NCBI RefSeq assembly: GCF_000002425.4
Contig: NC_037271.1
Location: forward strand, 6,214,374 to 6,278,373
DNA from: Physcomitrium patens
Lineage: Eukaryota > Streptophyta > Bryopsida > Funariales > Funariaceae
DNA: 64,000 nt
Direction: 5' to 3'
In this document: positions 12,072 to 24,200 of the stretch, piece by piece
Numbering within the stretch: the first letter of the stretch is position 1
Layout of the letters: every line of letters starts with the position of its first letter
Made by a program: the position numbers and the translations under genes
Notes under the pieces: generated by a model
Database searches by the model: none
What the model was told of the DNA's origin: nothing
The model's input: only the letters and a program-made list of their open reading frames with translations

Positions 12072-13122
12072 ACCAAAACTTCCTTTCTCCATATATTTAT
12101 GCTCGGGCATACATCTCATTTATCCTCTCCATTTCTTTGCCACTCATGCCAGTAAATAGTGAAACAAGGATCAACACTATCTTCTACCATTGCACATACA
12201 CCTTTGCCTCTTATTTACTATAACTCCTTTGCTTAAAACCACATCTACTTACAAACTAAATTAGGGGTTTTTCATGCATTGCATCCCTCTCATCTTTACT
12301 ACACCCAATCTTCAATCTCCTTTGCAATAAAGACAACCTAGCAATTCAATCCAACACCCAAGTGTTTCATCAAGTTGTCAATTCTACTAATTTAGCAACA
12401 ATCTCCATATACCAAATCTAAAAGATAATTTCACTATTCTACCAATTCAAACCTCTAAATGTTTGGATTTCCAAACCAATGTTTCAAGCCTTTTAGTACT
12501 ATCAAGTTTTCTTTAGAATTGATCATATCAAATTTTTAAATCTTATTTAGTCTCTACACACTACATCCACAACACTATTTCCTATAACCAATGTATACAC
12601 CATCTTAAATTCTCCTTTAAATCAAAAGGACTTTTGGTGCCAATACTTCATGAAGTTTTAGATAGCCAAATTGCAATTCTTTACTAGATATGACATCATT
12701 TTGGCACAACTTGCCAATCAATGGATGTAACAACAAGCTTCAAACATTGGTTGAAGAATCTAAATATTTAGAGATTTCAATTGGTGTGTGCATTAGTTGT
12801 AGGAATAAAGTAAGTTTTAACTTTATTCCTATTGTTCTTTTCTTTCTTTCTTTCTTTCTATCTTGTGGTTTTGAACTTAGATACTTGAATGGTTTGTTAA
12901 ATTTGTATTTGTGATATTCTTACTTGTCTATGATTTTTTAATATTTTAAAAAGATAAAGGTGAATAATATGTATTGTAAGTACAATATGAATTTTTAGTA
13001 GTAGGATTTTTTTGGATGTAACAAAACTTTGGAGTCTTTTTTTAAACTATTTTGATTGGCATGGATGTAAATGTAAGAAAATTTTGGTCATCTTATTTAA
13101 TGGATTTTAATAAATATATTTT

Positions 13123-13285
13123 GATATAAAGTATGATTATTCAACTATAATAATATAAAGTATGGTTATTCACCTATAACAATATAAAGTATGGTTATTC
13201 ACCTATAACAATATAAAGTATGGTTATTCATCTATAACAATAAAAAGTATGGTTATAATTTTGATATAAAGTATGATTATTTTAT
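13123..13285. repeat. Tandem repeat, about 29-bp unit, 4-5 copies
   Basis: The unit contains ATAAAGTATGGTTATTCACC and recurs with few changes. The central copies at about 13153-13240 are nearly identical, and the flanking copies (starting near 13123 and after 13240) are more diverged. No ORF or known family is evident. Confidence 0.85.
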
Positions 13286-16111
13286 TTTAATATTAAAATT
13301 AATAGACCTTGTAATAAGTTGGATTATCAAAGAATTTTATTCTTTATTATTAAAAAAGTAGATTGGTTTTTATACATATCAATGGCAATCACCATAGTTA
13401 AAGAAAATTCATCCTCTATTCTATGTATTTATTGTTAAGTTTTCTATTAAAATCTATAAATTTGAAAGAAATAAATCATTACTCTATTTTTTAAAAACTT
13501 ATAACAATCTAAAATTTTAATTAAAAAAATATTAGATTTAAGGTGGTGTTTTGTTATGTGAAATTTAACCAAAAAAAATATTTGATATTTAGTTGTTGAA
13601 GAGTATTAATTGACCTTGAATTTCTTGTTATCAAAGAAAAATGCCTGAAGTATTCAGAAGTATCCGTTTTAGCAATCATGACTCTTTTAGAATCCTCAAG
13701 CCAATCAATTTTTAGTACTATTGATCTTAAATTATACCCTTGCTACTACGAATCTTACATCTAATTTTTTAAATTATATATTTCTAAATTAAATATATTA
13801 AGCTGTAATAAATTAATAAAATCTAAAGTTAGCTTAAGTAGTATTTTTAATTATATATCAATGGAGGTTATTTTGTTAATTGTTGGTCTTGCCATTCTAT
13901 GAGATTATATTTGAGAATATCATGAATACAAGCAATTTTGGAATTTTCATCTAATAGAGAGAATTTATGTTTTTTAAGTTTTAATCCTTTTTGAGCATTT
14001 AAGCCATTTTTGCTTCTGGAAATTTTTTAAATATCCATTTTTAATTTTTTTAAAAAAGAAAGTATATATGCATCTATCTATATTATTTTTAATCAATATA
14101 TTTTTTAAAAAGACATGCCATAATGTGTCAAAGTAAATGAAGACACTTATTTAGTCATATATTTTTAATTTTTTTGTAATGTTTTGCAACAATAAGATCC
14201 ATAGACCAGACTATTATAGAACACTAGAATCTATAGAGATTCTTTGTAAGATCTAAGTTGTATTTTTTCCTTGTTTTTTTTTATTCTAGGAATAATTGTT
14301 TCTTGTGGCACCATATATGTTTCATTTAATAAATAATTCATTAAAAAAATCAAAAAAAAAATCTATTTATTTTTTGAAAAATAATAATATATCTTTAAAC
14401 TTCCAATAATTAAGTTTTTAATTTATTTTTTATTAAGAATTATTGGATATTCCATTTATACTTTAGAATTTGGTACTTATTGTATTTAGATTTTTAAATT
14501 TAAAGTATAATTATAAAATTTGTGAATATAATTCATAAAGAATCAAAATTCTAAATTAAATTCTTATAAAATATAGATTTGTAATATCTATAATATTTTA
14601 CTTTTAAAAACCATCTTAAATTTAAAACATGTAGCAAATATCACATCTATTCTTTTACATCTATTTATTCTAAATTATTGATAATTATTTTTTAAGATAT
14701 ATTCTTAAAATACATAGTTAAAATGCATTATACATGAAATAAGAATGAATTTACATTTCAAAATCTTTATTTGTAATAAAATATTATACCTATATTTTAA
14801 TATCTATTTTTTTAATATAAATCATCATTTTACATTTTAATAATCCATAAGAAATATTGTCTTAATATTTTTATATGGAAATTATAGAAGTCTTTTTAAT
14901 GCAAATAAAATGTTATAAAACCTATTAAATTTCAAGCAATTAAATCTCATATAAGTTATAGATTTTTCATAGAAAAAAACTAATAATTAATTTAAGTAAT
15001 TCAATTTTTTTATGACTATAATTTCACATAGTTATTATACAAAAATAAGTACATAAAATCAATTTGGTACTAGAAATAATTTATTGCAAAAATACCTCAA
15101 TATAATTTTAATCACTAAACATTTCTAATAAATTACAAATATGAAGGACACATTCAAATATATTTAGTGTAATTCTACATAATTACAATGTAAAGAAGGA
15201 TCATATGTTAGAAAGAAATATATTTATTTCAAAATTTAATCATAGAATCTAATCAAAATCACATTAACAATAATTATTACTTAGCTATTTACATTTTATC
15301 TTTTCATTAAATTAAATCTCACTCTCTAATAGTATACTATAGATTTGCCTTGGTTGTAACAATCTAAGTATCTTTACTTTGAGGTTAGTGTTGTATATGG
15401 ACTTTCACTCGTACATTGATGGTTTTCCTTCTTCTTCTTTTTCATCTCCTCTAGCTCTTTCTTATTTCAATCTTTTGTTTATAATTTTATTGAACTATAA
15501 TATCTAATATCTATGTTCTTTTTTATATTTTTGGAATTAAATTTTGATTCTTTGATTAATATACAAATATATAAAAGGTACTCAAAAGTGGTGGATTTTA
15601 TAGTGCTTAGGCTATAGTCATATATTTCAAGTGTTGCTAAATGCAAATATTTTTTCACATTCAAAGTCCTCAATTTTACATATAATGAAACATATAATCC
15701 TACAAAAGTGACTCAAATGCAAGTTGTATGTTTTGAATATGAATTTTGAAAGTTTGTAAGGAGTGAAGTTTGATCATTTTAGTAAATCGACTCTATTGAT
15801 TTTTGCAATGGTTCAATTTGTTAGTTGTTTAAATTGGATTAAAGAATTTTTTTTCAATCTTGTTTGAAGGAATGCAAGCCTTACAGACAACACAATAAAA
15901 TGTTAAGTCATGGGTTTATGTTATTGCAGTATTGTATTGTAATACAACTATATGATGAAGGATAAGAATATGGATTCTATTATAGAAGAGCCTAATTGAA
16001 AGATATAGTAGCAAAGCATAGGTAAAATATAGGAAGGTAGTAAAAACTATAAGCGTTAATATTGTATCACAAACATACATATTTACATATATAAAAAGTG
16101 TTAGGTTGAGT

Positions 16112-16645
16112 ATCACATCTTTTACTACCTTAAATATAGAGTAGTGCACAAGCTTGATATTATTGCCAAATAAATTAGGCAATCTCACATCTTTGACTAC
16201 CTTTAATATTAGACGGTGCTCAAGTTTGATATCATTGCCAAATGAATTGGACAATCTCAAATCTTTGACTACCTTAAAGATATGGAGATACTTAAACTTG
16301 AGATTGTTACGAAATGAATTAGACAACCTCACATCTTTGACTACCTAATCTATATAGAGATGGTCAAGCTTGACATTATTGCCAAATGAATTGGGTAACT
16401 TCACATCTTTGACTATCTTATATATGTGGGAATAGTCAAGTTTGACATCATTGTCAAATAAATTAGGCAACCTTGCATCTTTGACTACCTTCAACATATT
16501 AAATTACTTAAGCTTGTCATCATTGCCAACTCAATTGAACAACCTCACATATTTGATTATCTTGTCCATATAAGAGTGCTCAATCTTGACATCATTGCTA
16601 AAAGAATTTGATAACTTGACATCTTTGACTATCTTAAAAACTTAA
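16112..16645 (+). pseudogene. Relic of a leucine-rich-repeat gene (about 7.4 tandem 72-bp units)
   Basis: A 72-bp unit repeats about seven times. In the best-preserved stretch (16154-16348) it reads as 24-residue LRRs such as LTSLTTFNIRRCSSLISLPN. Each unit encodes a variant of LTSLTTL and LPNELGNL. Stops and frame changes break the rest, and there is no start, NB-ARC or kinase domain nearby. LRR arrays of this spelling are common in moss genomes, often in resistance-type proteins. This is a fragment with no intact host gene. Confidence 0.75.
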
Positions 16646-17543
16646 TATATTGGTTTTATTTTTAATCCATAAAGATTTTTTTAGAAGGCTACAAATATCA
16701 TTCATGGATTTAAAGAAACTATTCTAAACTATAATAAAAATATACAACAAATTTTAAAATAATATAGTTGATAAATTAAAAAATCCTATTAAATTTTAAT
16801 CTAGTAAAATACTTAAAGTTTAGTTTTTTATATCTTATTTATATCAAAAAGTTATTTATTATTTAGAATTTAAAATAAATTCCAAAAAAATATTTTAAAG
16901 AGCTTACTTATTATTCTAAAAAAATTCTACTTGTTCTATTTGGAGATTCCAAGGTATTAGGTGGCACTTAGTTTTTGCAAATTAATCTTAAGTTGTAATG
17001 CAAGAATAAATGATATAGTTCAATTTATGATCTTACGTAGATTATGTTTAATGGCATCTAAAAATATAATAGAATTATTGGAATATTAACTAATAAAAAA
17101 ATAATTTAAAAACCAACTGCAATAAAAGCTTATTACAATGTCTTATTAGACCTTAGATTCTAAGTTAGAATTTAAAATCTTATCTCTTATGAAAAAGATG
17201 TCTCTTTGATCTAGTTGAGTTTGGAGTTAAGGACAAGTCTAGAGTTTAGGTCAAGTCTATCTAGGGTTGGAAGGGAAGAAAAGTGTCACTTCAATCTCCC
17301 CTTCCAAGTTAGCAATCTAGTACATAGATTGCTTATGATTGTAATCAAATAGCTCAGCCCCTCTGGCCAATTGGTGTGTCTGCACCAAAGTGGGGCCTAT
17401 GTGCTACCTTGTGCAAGTAATGCTATTGTCAATCATTTGTACCTCCTAGCTTTGTTGATATATTGTGGGTAGTGATATACTGCTGCATTATTTTGATGTT
17501 GTGTTTGTCTTGTTTACTCATGCATAGGAGGTGAAAAGCTCGT

Positions 17544-17544
17544 T

Positions 17545-17578
<34 letters not shown>
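17544..17578. repeat. TA microsatellite at the edge of the AT-rich desert
   Basis: Alternating T and A with one G interruption. Beyond it the base composition becomes more gene-like. Confidence 0.9.
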
Positions 17579-18199
17579 CTTTTTATTTTTTTATCACAGA
17601 AGGCATATGTCCATTCTCACCCACTGGCTTCTGTCTTGGCGCTCCATGCTGAATGCATGGATTACATGAGGTGCCATTGGGGAGAATGTTTGTAGTCATG
17701 ATTTAAAATCTACATACCGTTGGTGTCCACCCCAACCACGTTGTGAAGATGGTATAGCGCTGCAGTAGTAATCTAGCCCTCAAACCAATAGTTCATACAG
17801 ATAATGATAAATCTACGAATCTTAATCTAAATGACAATCTAAATTACCAGTTTCGCAATGCATTTGAAAGTTTACATTACGTATACCAAGGTATGCAGCT
17901 GCGCAATGAACACCTCAATGCAAAATGTCATAGGGCTGTACAGAAGAGGTATGAAGGATTAAATAAATTATAAGAACAAAAGGTATACGTACACTATGCA
18001 AAGTGTGTACAATTACAGTTAGACTAAGCGGCAGTCATCATGGTTAACAGGGCAAATAACCACTTCTTAACATGCAAAAAGTCACACCCAACGTATTTTA
18101 CAATTGGAAAAGTCCTCGAAATACACCATCCAAAATTTACACACGTGACACATCAGATATAACAGTCAACATCACAACGTTGACAAGTTGCACAATCGT

Positions 18200-19621
18200 A
18201 CAGTATATATAACATATGCCACTAGATTCCTTAATGCTATGATGATTCTCCAAAAAGGCTCCTGCAACGTAAAAAGACCAATATCTACACTATCTTACCA
18301 AAATCTGTGAGACACTTGCATACTGATAGTTCAATTATCATTGCTATAATATCAACTTACCCATTACAATAGAAACTTTAATGTAGGATGAACTTAAATG
18401 TTAACTCGGCTGGAATAAAGTCCAAAATCATCATTGTCAAAGGAATGTTACCACACAAACCTCACAATTTGTAGACGAGAAATCAATTTGATACGACCTA
18501 CTGATAAAATATCAAGTGCTTCCACTAGCATATAAATATAAGGACAGAAATATACACTATCTCATGTAAAACAGAATTCCAATAGAATGGCAACTTAAAT
18601 AAACATCAAAAGATCAAACCTAGCAAGGGAGCTCGCCTCCTGTTAAGGTGAGGCTAACATTAGGAGTGACTGTCTGACGTCAAATGGCACCTTAGTACAC
18701 CGTCAAGCTCCATTCGATTTGAGCCGGAACTATGTTTCTGTTCTTCCAAGTATCAGTAGCAAATAAAACTAGAGATGAACTACTTCTAATTAGAATGATG
18801 TCAAATAGCCATCTGTGACTTCTCAGGAATTTTACAACACAATCAATTGATATCATCTGTACCCTGCAATTGAAAATCACAGATGGACTAACTGCGAACT
18901 AACCAAAAACTTAAAATTTAAATGCTCATACTCCTCTGCCAATACATAGCAATGAGAAAAGACAATTTCTACTCACCTCTTCAAGGCCGATTACTGGACA
19001 TACACAAGTAAAACCAGGAACTAAATCGTAAGCAAACAAATATCAAATATAACGATGCAAAGCGTTCAACTCGCATCTAAGAGCGTAGACAAGACTTTAT
19101 GCAGGTAAACTAGCAAACTAGAAATAGAACTATCAGAAATAGCCACAATTCCAGTGCCACGTCCAATATGCAGATAAGAAGATACTTCACTTATGAGCTG
19201 CACGTGTTCATCTTCACCCCCTATGGCAATCACGAGTGACTCACAAAAAGATGGAGATAGATAAATCAACACTTTTAACAGGTCTTTAAAGTAAACGTTT
19301 GTTCAATGTGTGCGAGACATAAATTTTCAGAAAAGTTTTCGACTACTCCCTTAGATAAGATACTAATATCTGTCTACATCAACGGTCAAGGTATGAAACA
19401 TCGAGTCCAGATGCAAAGTTGAGTAAGTCTTCAGAATTCAATGGGCCAAAGATGTACATGAAAACTTTGAGAATGTTGCAAAACATTGAACTCCCAAGCA
19501 AGCAGAAAAAGAGGGGAGCAAGCAACAGTTCATTACAGCTTCTCTTGGACCACCAATAGTGATTACCCAACAGTTCTAAGGCAGGGGCTCAAGAAAATAC
19601 ACAATCATACTGACGTAGGGT
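18200..19621 (-). other. Probable spliced transcript downstream of PRP40 (extended 3' UTR or separate RNA)
   Basis: After the PRP40 stop the minus strand keeps gene-like composition and carries strong splice signals. A donor GAAGAG|GTGAGT (exon end 18977) pairs with an acceptor TTCAATTGCAG (exon start 18863). A donor GCTAG|GTTTGA (exon end 18620) can pair with TTTTTACGTTGCAG (exon start 18261). Short open frames occur (for example 19066-19272 and the exon at 18863-18692) but none joins into a protein I recognise. A 3' UTR with introns or a non-coding RNA is the simplest reading. From 17.58 to 18.2 kb I see nothing further. Confidence 0.35.
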
Positions 19622-21200
19622 CTATTGAATTTCGCCATCCTCGCCAAGTTCTCCATCCTCCAACTCGTCAGGTCCTCCATTTCTCCTCCCACCATCCCGC
19701 CTGTGTCGCTTCTGCTTTGTATCTCCTTCAGATTCTGATTCATGCTGCACAAAACAGGTAGAATAGTCCTCAGTTCCTAAAAGAGCTTAATTATACTGAA
19801 CCAAGTAACAACATCCGTCCCGCCCTAACAAATAGTCAAACTGTTTGAAATATATTTTTGTTTGTTTCAAACAAGTATACGAGACAAACTGAGCTAGACT
19901 ATCATTCGAGAACCCAACATTGAAAATATTTAGAAACGGCATTTTGAATTCATGCGTTTAGCTTGTAACCAGATCTAAAATAATTAATCTCAGCTATAGA
20001 AATCCAATGGAAGTATGCTACTTGAATTAAAAAACCCAGATAGAAAACAATCTATGTGACGTTACTACCATGTTAATTGACAAGTGTAGAAACCTAATCC
20101 AATCATAAGTACTATGTTGATGAAAATTACTATCCACGAAACGTGATTGGGGTAGGATTAGTACTAAACAAGATGAACTATCTCAGGCGCTACCTCATGG
20201 TGATTAATAAAGCATTAGATATAAATCTGCTAAACTTTTGACTCCAAGATGGGCGTAGATTTATGTCATATAGACACTTACAATCAAACATATCTACCTT
20301 TCTTGAGGATTTTTTATGATCACTACCATGGCGGCGTGATTTCCTGGAACTGTCTTTCTCATCACGATCTTTATCAGTCGCTATCTCTTCGCTGCTTACA
20401 CTTCGATGTCTTTTTCTGTGCTTCTTTTCACGTTCCTTATCCTTATCACGATCTTTGTCCTTTCTCCTCTCATCCTTGTGAGATGAATGATTCGTCACTC
20501 CTTCCATCTCGTCAACATGTAAGCTAATCTTTTCATGACTAGACTTTTCCTTTTCCTTTTCCTTTTCCTTTTCTTTCTCTTTCTCTTTCTCTTTCCTCTT
20601 TTCTCTGTCTTTGTCTTTGTCTTTGTCTTTCTCCTTTTCCTTCTCTTTTTCTTTCTCCTTCTCCTTCTCCTTCTTGACCTGCAGTTGGTTAACAATTTGT
20701 GAAGCCCCTCATTGCGAACAAGATGGAGAAAACAATTAAAAGAATAGATCTGAAGAAATAAGAACTAGACCGCTGCATTAATAAAATCGCAACAAGAAAC
20801 GTTTCTCACACTCAGCACAAGAATGTCCTTTACGAACACTTTGAAGTGTCACAAAGACACATGATAAATCGTGAAAATGACGTGAAATCAAACCGACCTT
20901 TTCTTCCTTTTCTCTTTTCTTATCCTTCTCCTTGGCTTTACGAACCAAGTGTATTACATAATCCTCAAATAATTTCTTGCGCTGTCCATCATCCGGCAGA
21001 GCCCTGAATATCGAAAATGAGAACCCAAGTCAGCTAACAGAGACAAACTCCAAAGAGTCTTTGTAAGTAAGTGTAGGCAAAGGATTTCACCTATATTCTT
21101 GAGAGTCTTCTATGAGAGGCCTTACGTCTTCCCATTTTGATGATAATGTCACAGCCTGCATATGTGCAGATATGATAGGTCACTACAGGGCGACTGATAA

Positions 21201-21231
<31 letters not shown>

Positions 21232-24200
21232 TAAAGATTGAATAGGGTAGTCCACCCCTCCAAAACAGAAATCAGCGACTCTTTCTTGTGTAACATGAGT
21301 GCTTTGTATCTAAACAAAAAAAGGTCGGTCTTGTTCAGCACATTAGGATCAACCAACTGTAATATTCTTCATTAATACGCACATACCTTGGTAGACCGCA
21401 ACAAATTTGTGAAATCGTCCGCCATCCTACGCCGTTTCTTAGCTTCTTTCTCCTCCTTCTCCTTAGCTCTCTCAACATAATCCTCAAAAACAAGCTGAAC
21501 CCAAGTCGAAACCCCCAAGTACAGATCACAGCATGTTAGCCTTCATGCATCCAAATGAACTTAGACTAGTTTTTACAGCATCAAAAAGAGTCACATCAAA
21601 AAGATTGACGGCATCAAAGTTCATTTCACATGCTTATCTTGGAACCTCACGATGAAGACCCTTAAAATAATTCAACCTCTCTCTCTCTCTCTCTCTCGCT
21701 CTCTCTCTCTCGTCCTTGTCTACGGATAAGTGCCGGAGCAAAAATAACTGAACACATCATCAAACAACCATAAACTACACACAATCTACAGGACTTGAAA
21801 GCATTACGTCAACGTAAATAATATACTACTTCCATGAGCATTCACGTAAACATGTCTTCAAACCTATCAAACTACTCTTCAGTCAATTCCTTCACTAAAT
21901 TGAAAGCAACGTTTTAGAAGAAGAAATTTCCTATGATAACAGGCCATCTCGTAGAACCACATAGACCAAGGCATGATATCCACATGAGGGGTACAGGGGA
22001 AAAAGAACTTAAGAGCCAGATACCCACCATAGTATACCTTTTGAAGCCAGAACTGGTCAGCATCCGCACTCAAGATGGAGGTAGCCAAAACACCGCACAA
22101 TACCGCTCCAGCAGTAATTTTCTATACGGATTGGATGCCACCTTTGGTACACACCACAATTCTGGTGTATAGCAAAGGGCAATTACTCTAACCACAAATA
22201 CATAAAGTTGTCACTAACCTTAAGGTTTGGTACAGCTATCGCCGCCAAGTCACCTGCTTCAGCATATGCAGCCTTGAATTTGTCGAACGTCCATGTTCCT
22301 CCCACGCTTATCTGTATACCAACATTCATTTCTCACAATCCTCAGCATGTGGTTCTAGGTTGAAAAGAAGGAGCTAACGATGTTAACAATTATACATGCG
22401 ATTTACAAAAAGACGAATACTAAGTTCGAAACGGATATGGCAAATATAAAACGTTCAGAGGCTTCAACGGAAAAAATAAATTTTTAAAAATCATCTCCCG
22501 CGAAAATGCTATACATGAGTATCAACTAGTCATGGACTCAAAAAGAAGATTTGATAAAATAAACTCATACCTTTCCAGCTTTCATGACGTCCTTAACCCT
22601 CGCCTTGTCGTCGTGATACTGCACCATACGAATCTAATCGTAAGTAAAAGAAGTAATAACAAGTACCTACTCTGAAGTACAGAATGGGAATGTTCACATT
22701 TAGAACCACTAAGATATGTTAATGATATGCTGCAGCTGTAAGAACTCTCAGATTCAATATTCTGATACGGATCTCGAATTTCCTTCCCACATGGACAAAA
22801 TCCATGCTCCAAAATTGTTTTAAAATGCTTCGATTTCAAATTGAGCTTGCGACATATATGAAATCACAACAGATTCAAATGTACTTATGCTTCTTGCTTG
22901 TATCGCATAGATCACACCATACATTGTACTAAGCGAAATTCCGCAGTAAATGTTGATAAGGATGTAAGAAACTTAACGCTTGGAACATTCCAAGCGTAAA
23001 ATAAAATCATAAGCAAACGCGAATGCACTTCTTACTCCATTCACCAGACCACAATACCTGCTTAACAAGCTCTTCAACGACATCCTCAAACAACTCTTTG
23101 GGAGTGGTGCCAGAAGTATTTGAGGCTACAGCTTGATAAGCACTGTTGTCCTTCACCTGTGCAATTACAAAGCAATTTCGTGAGAACAAAAACCCAAAGA
23201 AACTGACATTCATTTCTTTTGATCTTTAAAATAAGTTGATTTGAAAGTAAAAAAATCCGTTTCAAGTCCTTCAGAACTGAAAAAGTCGATAGCAAAGTTT
23301 AACGGAGTATACAGAACGCTCATGGAATTGAAAATCGATTCTTTCAAGTTGAATTATCCTCAAATTAAGTTCATGAAAACAGTTCTACTCGTAGACACAA
23401 AATGTTCGTATCCATTGCATGTGCAGTGCTTTAAGGAAGCTGCTCCGTGAAAAAATTTCAAATAGAAATTCCAAATGAGTATCCTAAACTTCATGCCGAG
23501 ACTATACATAAATCACTTGAACAAAGGGGAGTACACGTTTCAAAATATCCAACGCAAAGATACATGGGCATGATGGTATAATTGTTCTAATCACAGCACC
23601 TTCGTCAAGTAATCTCGCCACACAGTCTTTGCAGTAAGAATCCCCGCTGCCTTGTGCTCATCCATCAACTTTCTGAATTCATCACGATGTTTTCGCTCTT
23701 TGCGACGCAGTTGATCCTGACAATATGAAAAGAAAGACCAAAACATTTCAAGAATGTACGGATAACTGAACTCAGAAATTCACATCAATTCAAGTTCGGT
23801 CACAAACGATGTTATGACCTAGTTCTCTGGTATAAGTCCAGGGTAGAACCTTTTGTAATCTCTTCGCTTCATCTTCTTCCTTCTCAAGATCTCGAATGTA
23901 TTCCTGCCAGCATATACTCAAATTGTAATTAGAAAAATATTCCCAATCGAATTGTCCATTCTTTAGAAATTTCACTCCATACAGAAAAATCTAATAAAAC
24001 TAGCGCACAGTACAGCAACTACCCGAGTACATGCAATATCATGGTTATTGAATAATATGCTGCAAGGTAAACACCTGGAAAACCTCCAATCGATCCAATT
24101 TGTCTAACCGAGAGCAGCGCTCATCATCCTCAAGACGATCTTGCACCTTTCTCCATTGAGTGGTTGCCTATTCATTTTCCAACAGGATGATATTAGCTTT

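Larger units (their letters stand above)
9560..17560. other. AT-rich intergenic desert
   Basis: About 8 kb of very AT-rich DNA with dense stops in all frames and no intact gene. Recognisable contents are listed separately: a TA microsatellite (about 10236-10264), two tRNA-like sequences (11.9-12.07 kb), a 29-bp tandem repeat (13.1 kb), an LRR relic (16.1 kb) and a second TA microsatellite at its right end. From 12.07 to 12.65 kb the plus strand is pyrimidine-rich and low in G, but no protein can be read. The composition fits old transposon remains degraded by deamination; I could not place most of it in a family. Confidence 0.6.

Noticed and set aside
13123-13285. CRISPR-like array
   Set aside because: The genome is a plant nuclear one and the repeats are directly adjacent with no unique spacers.
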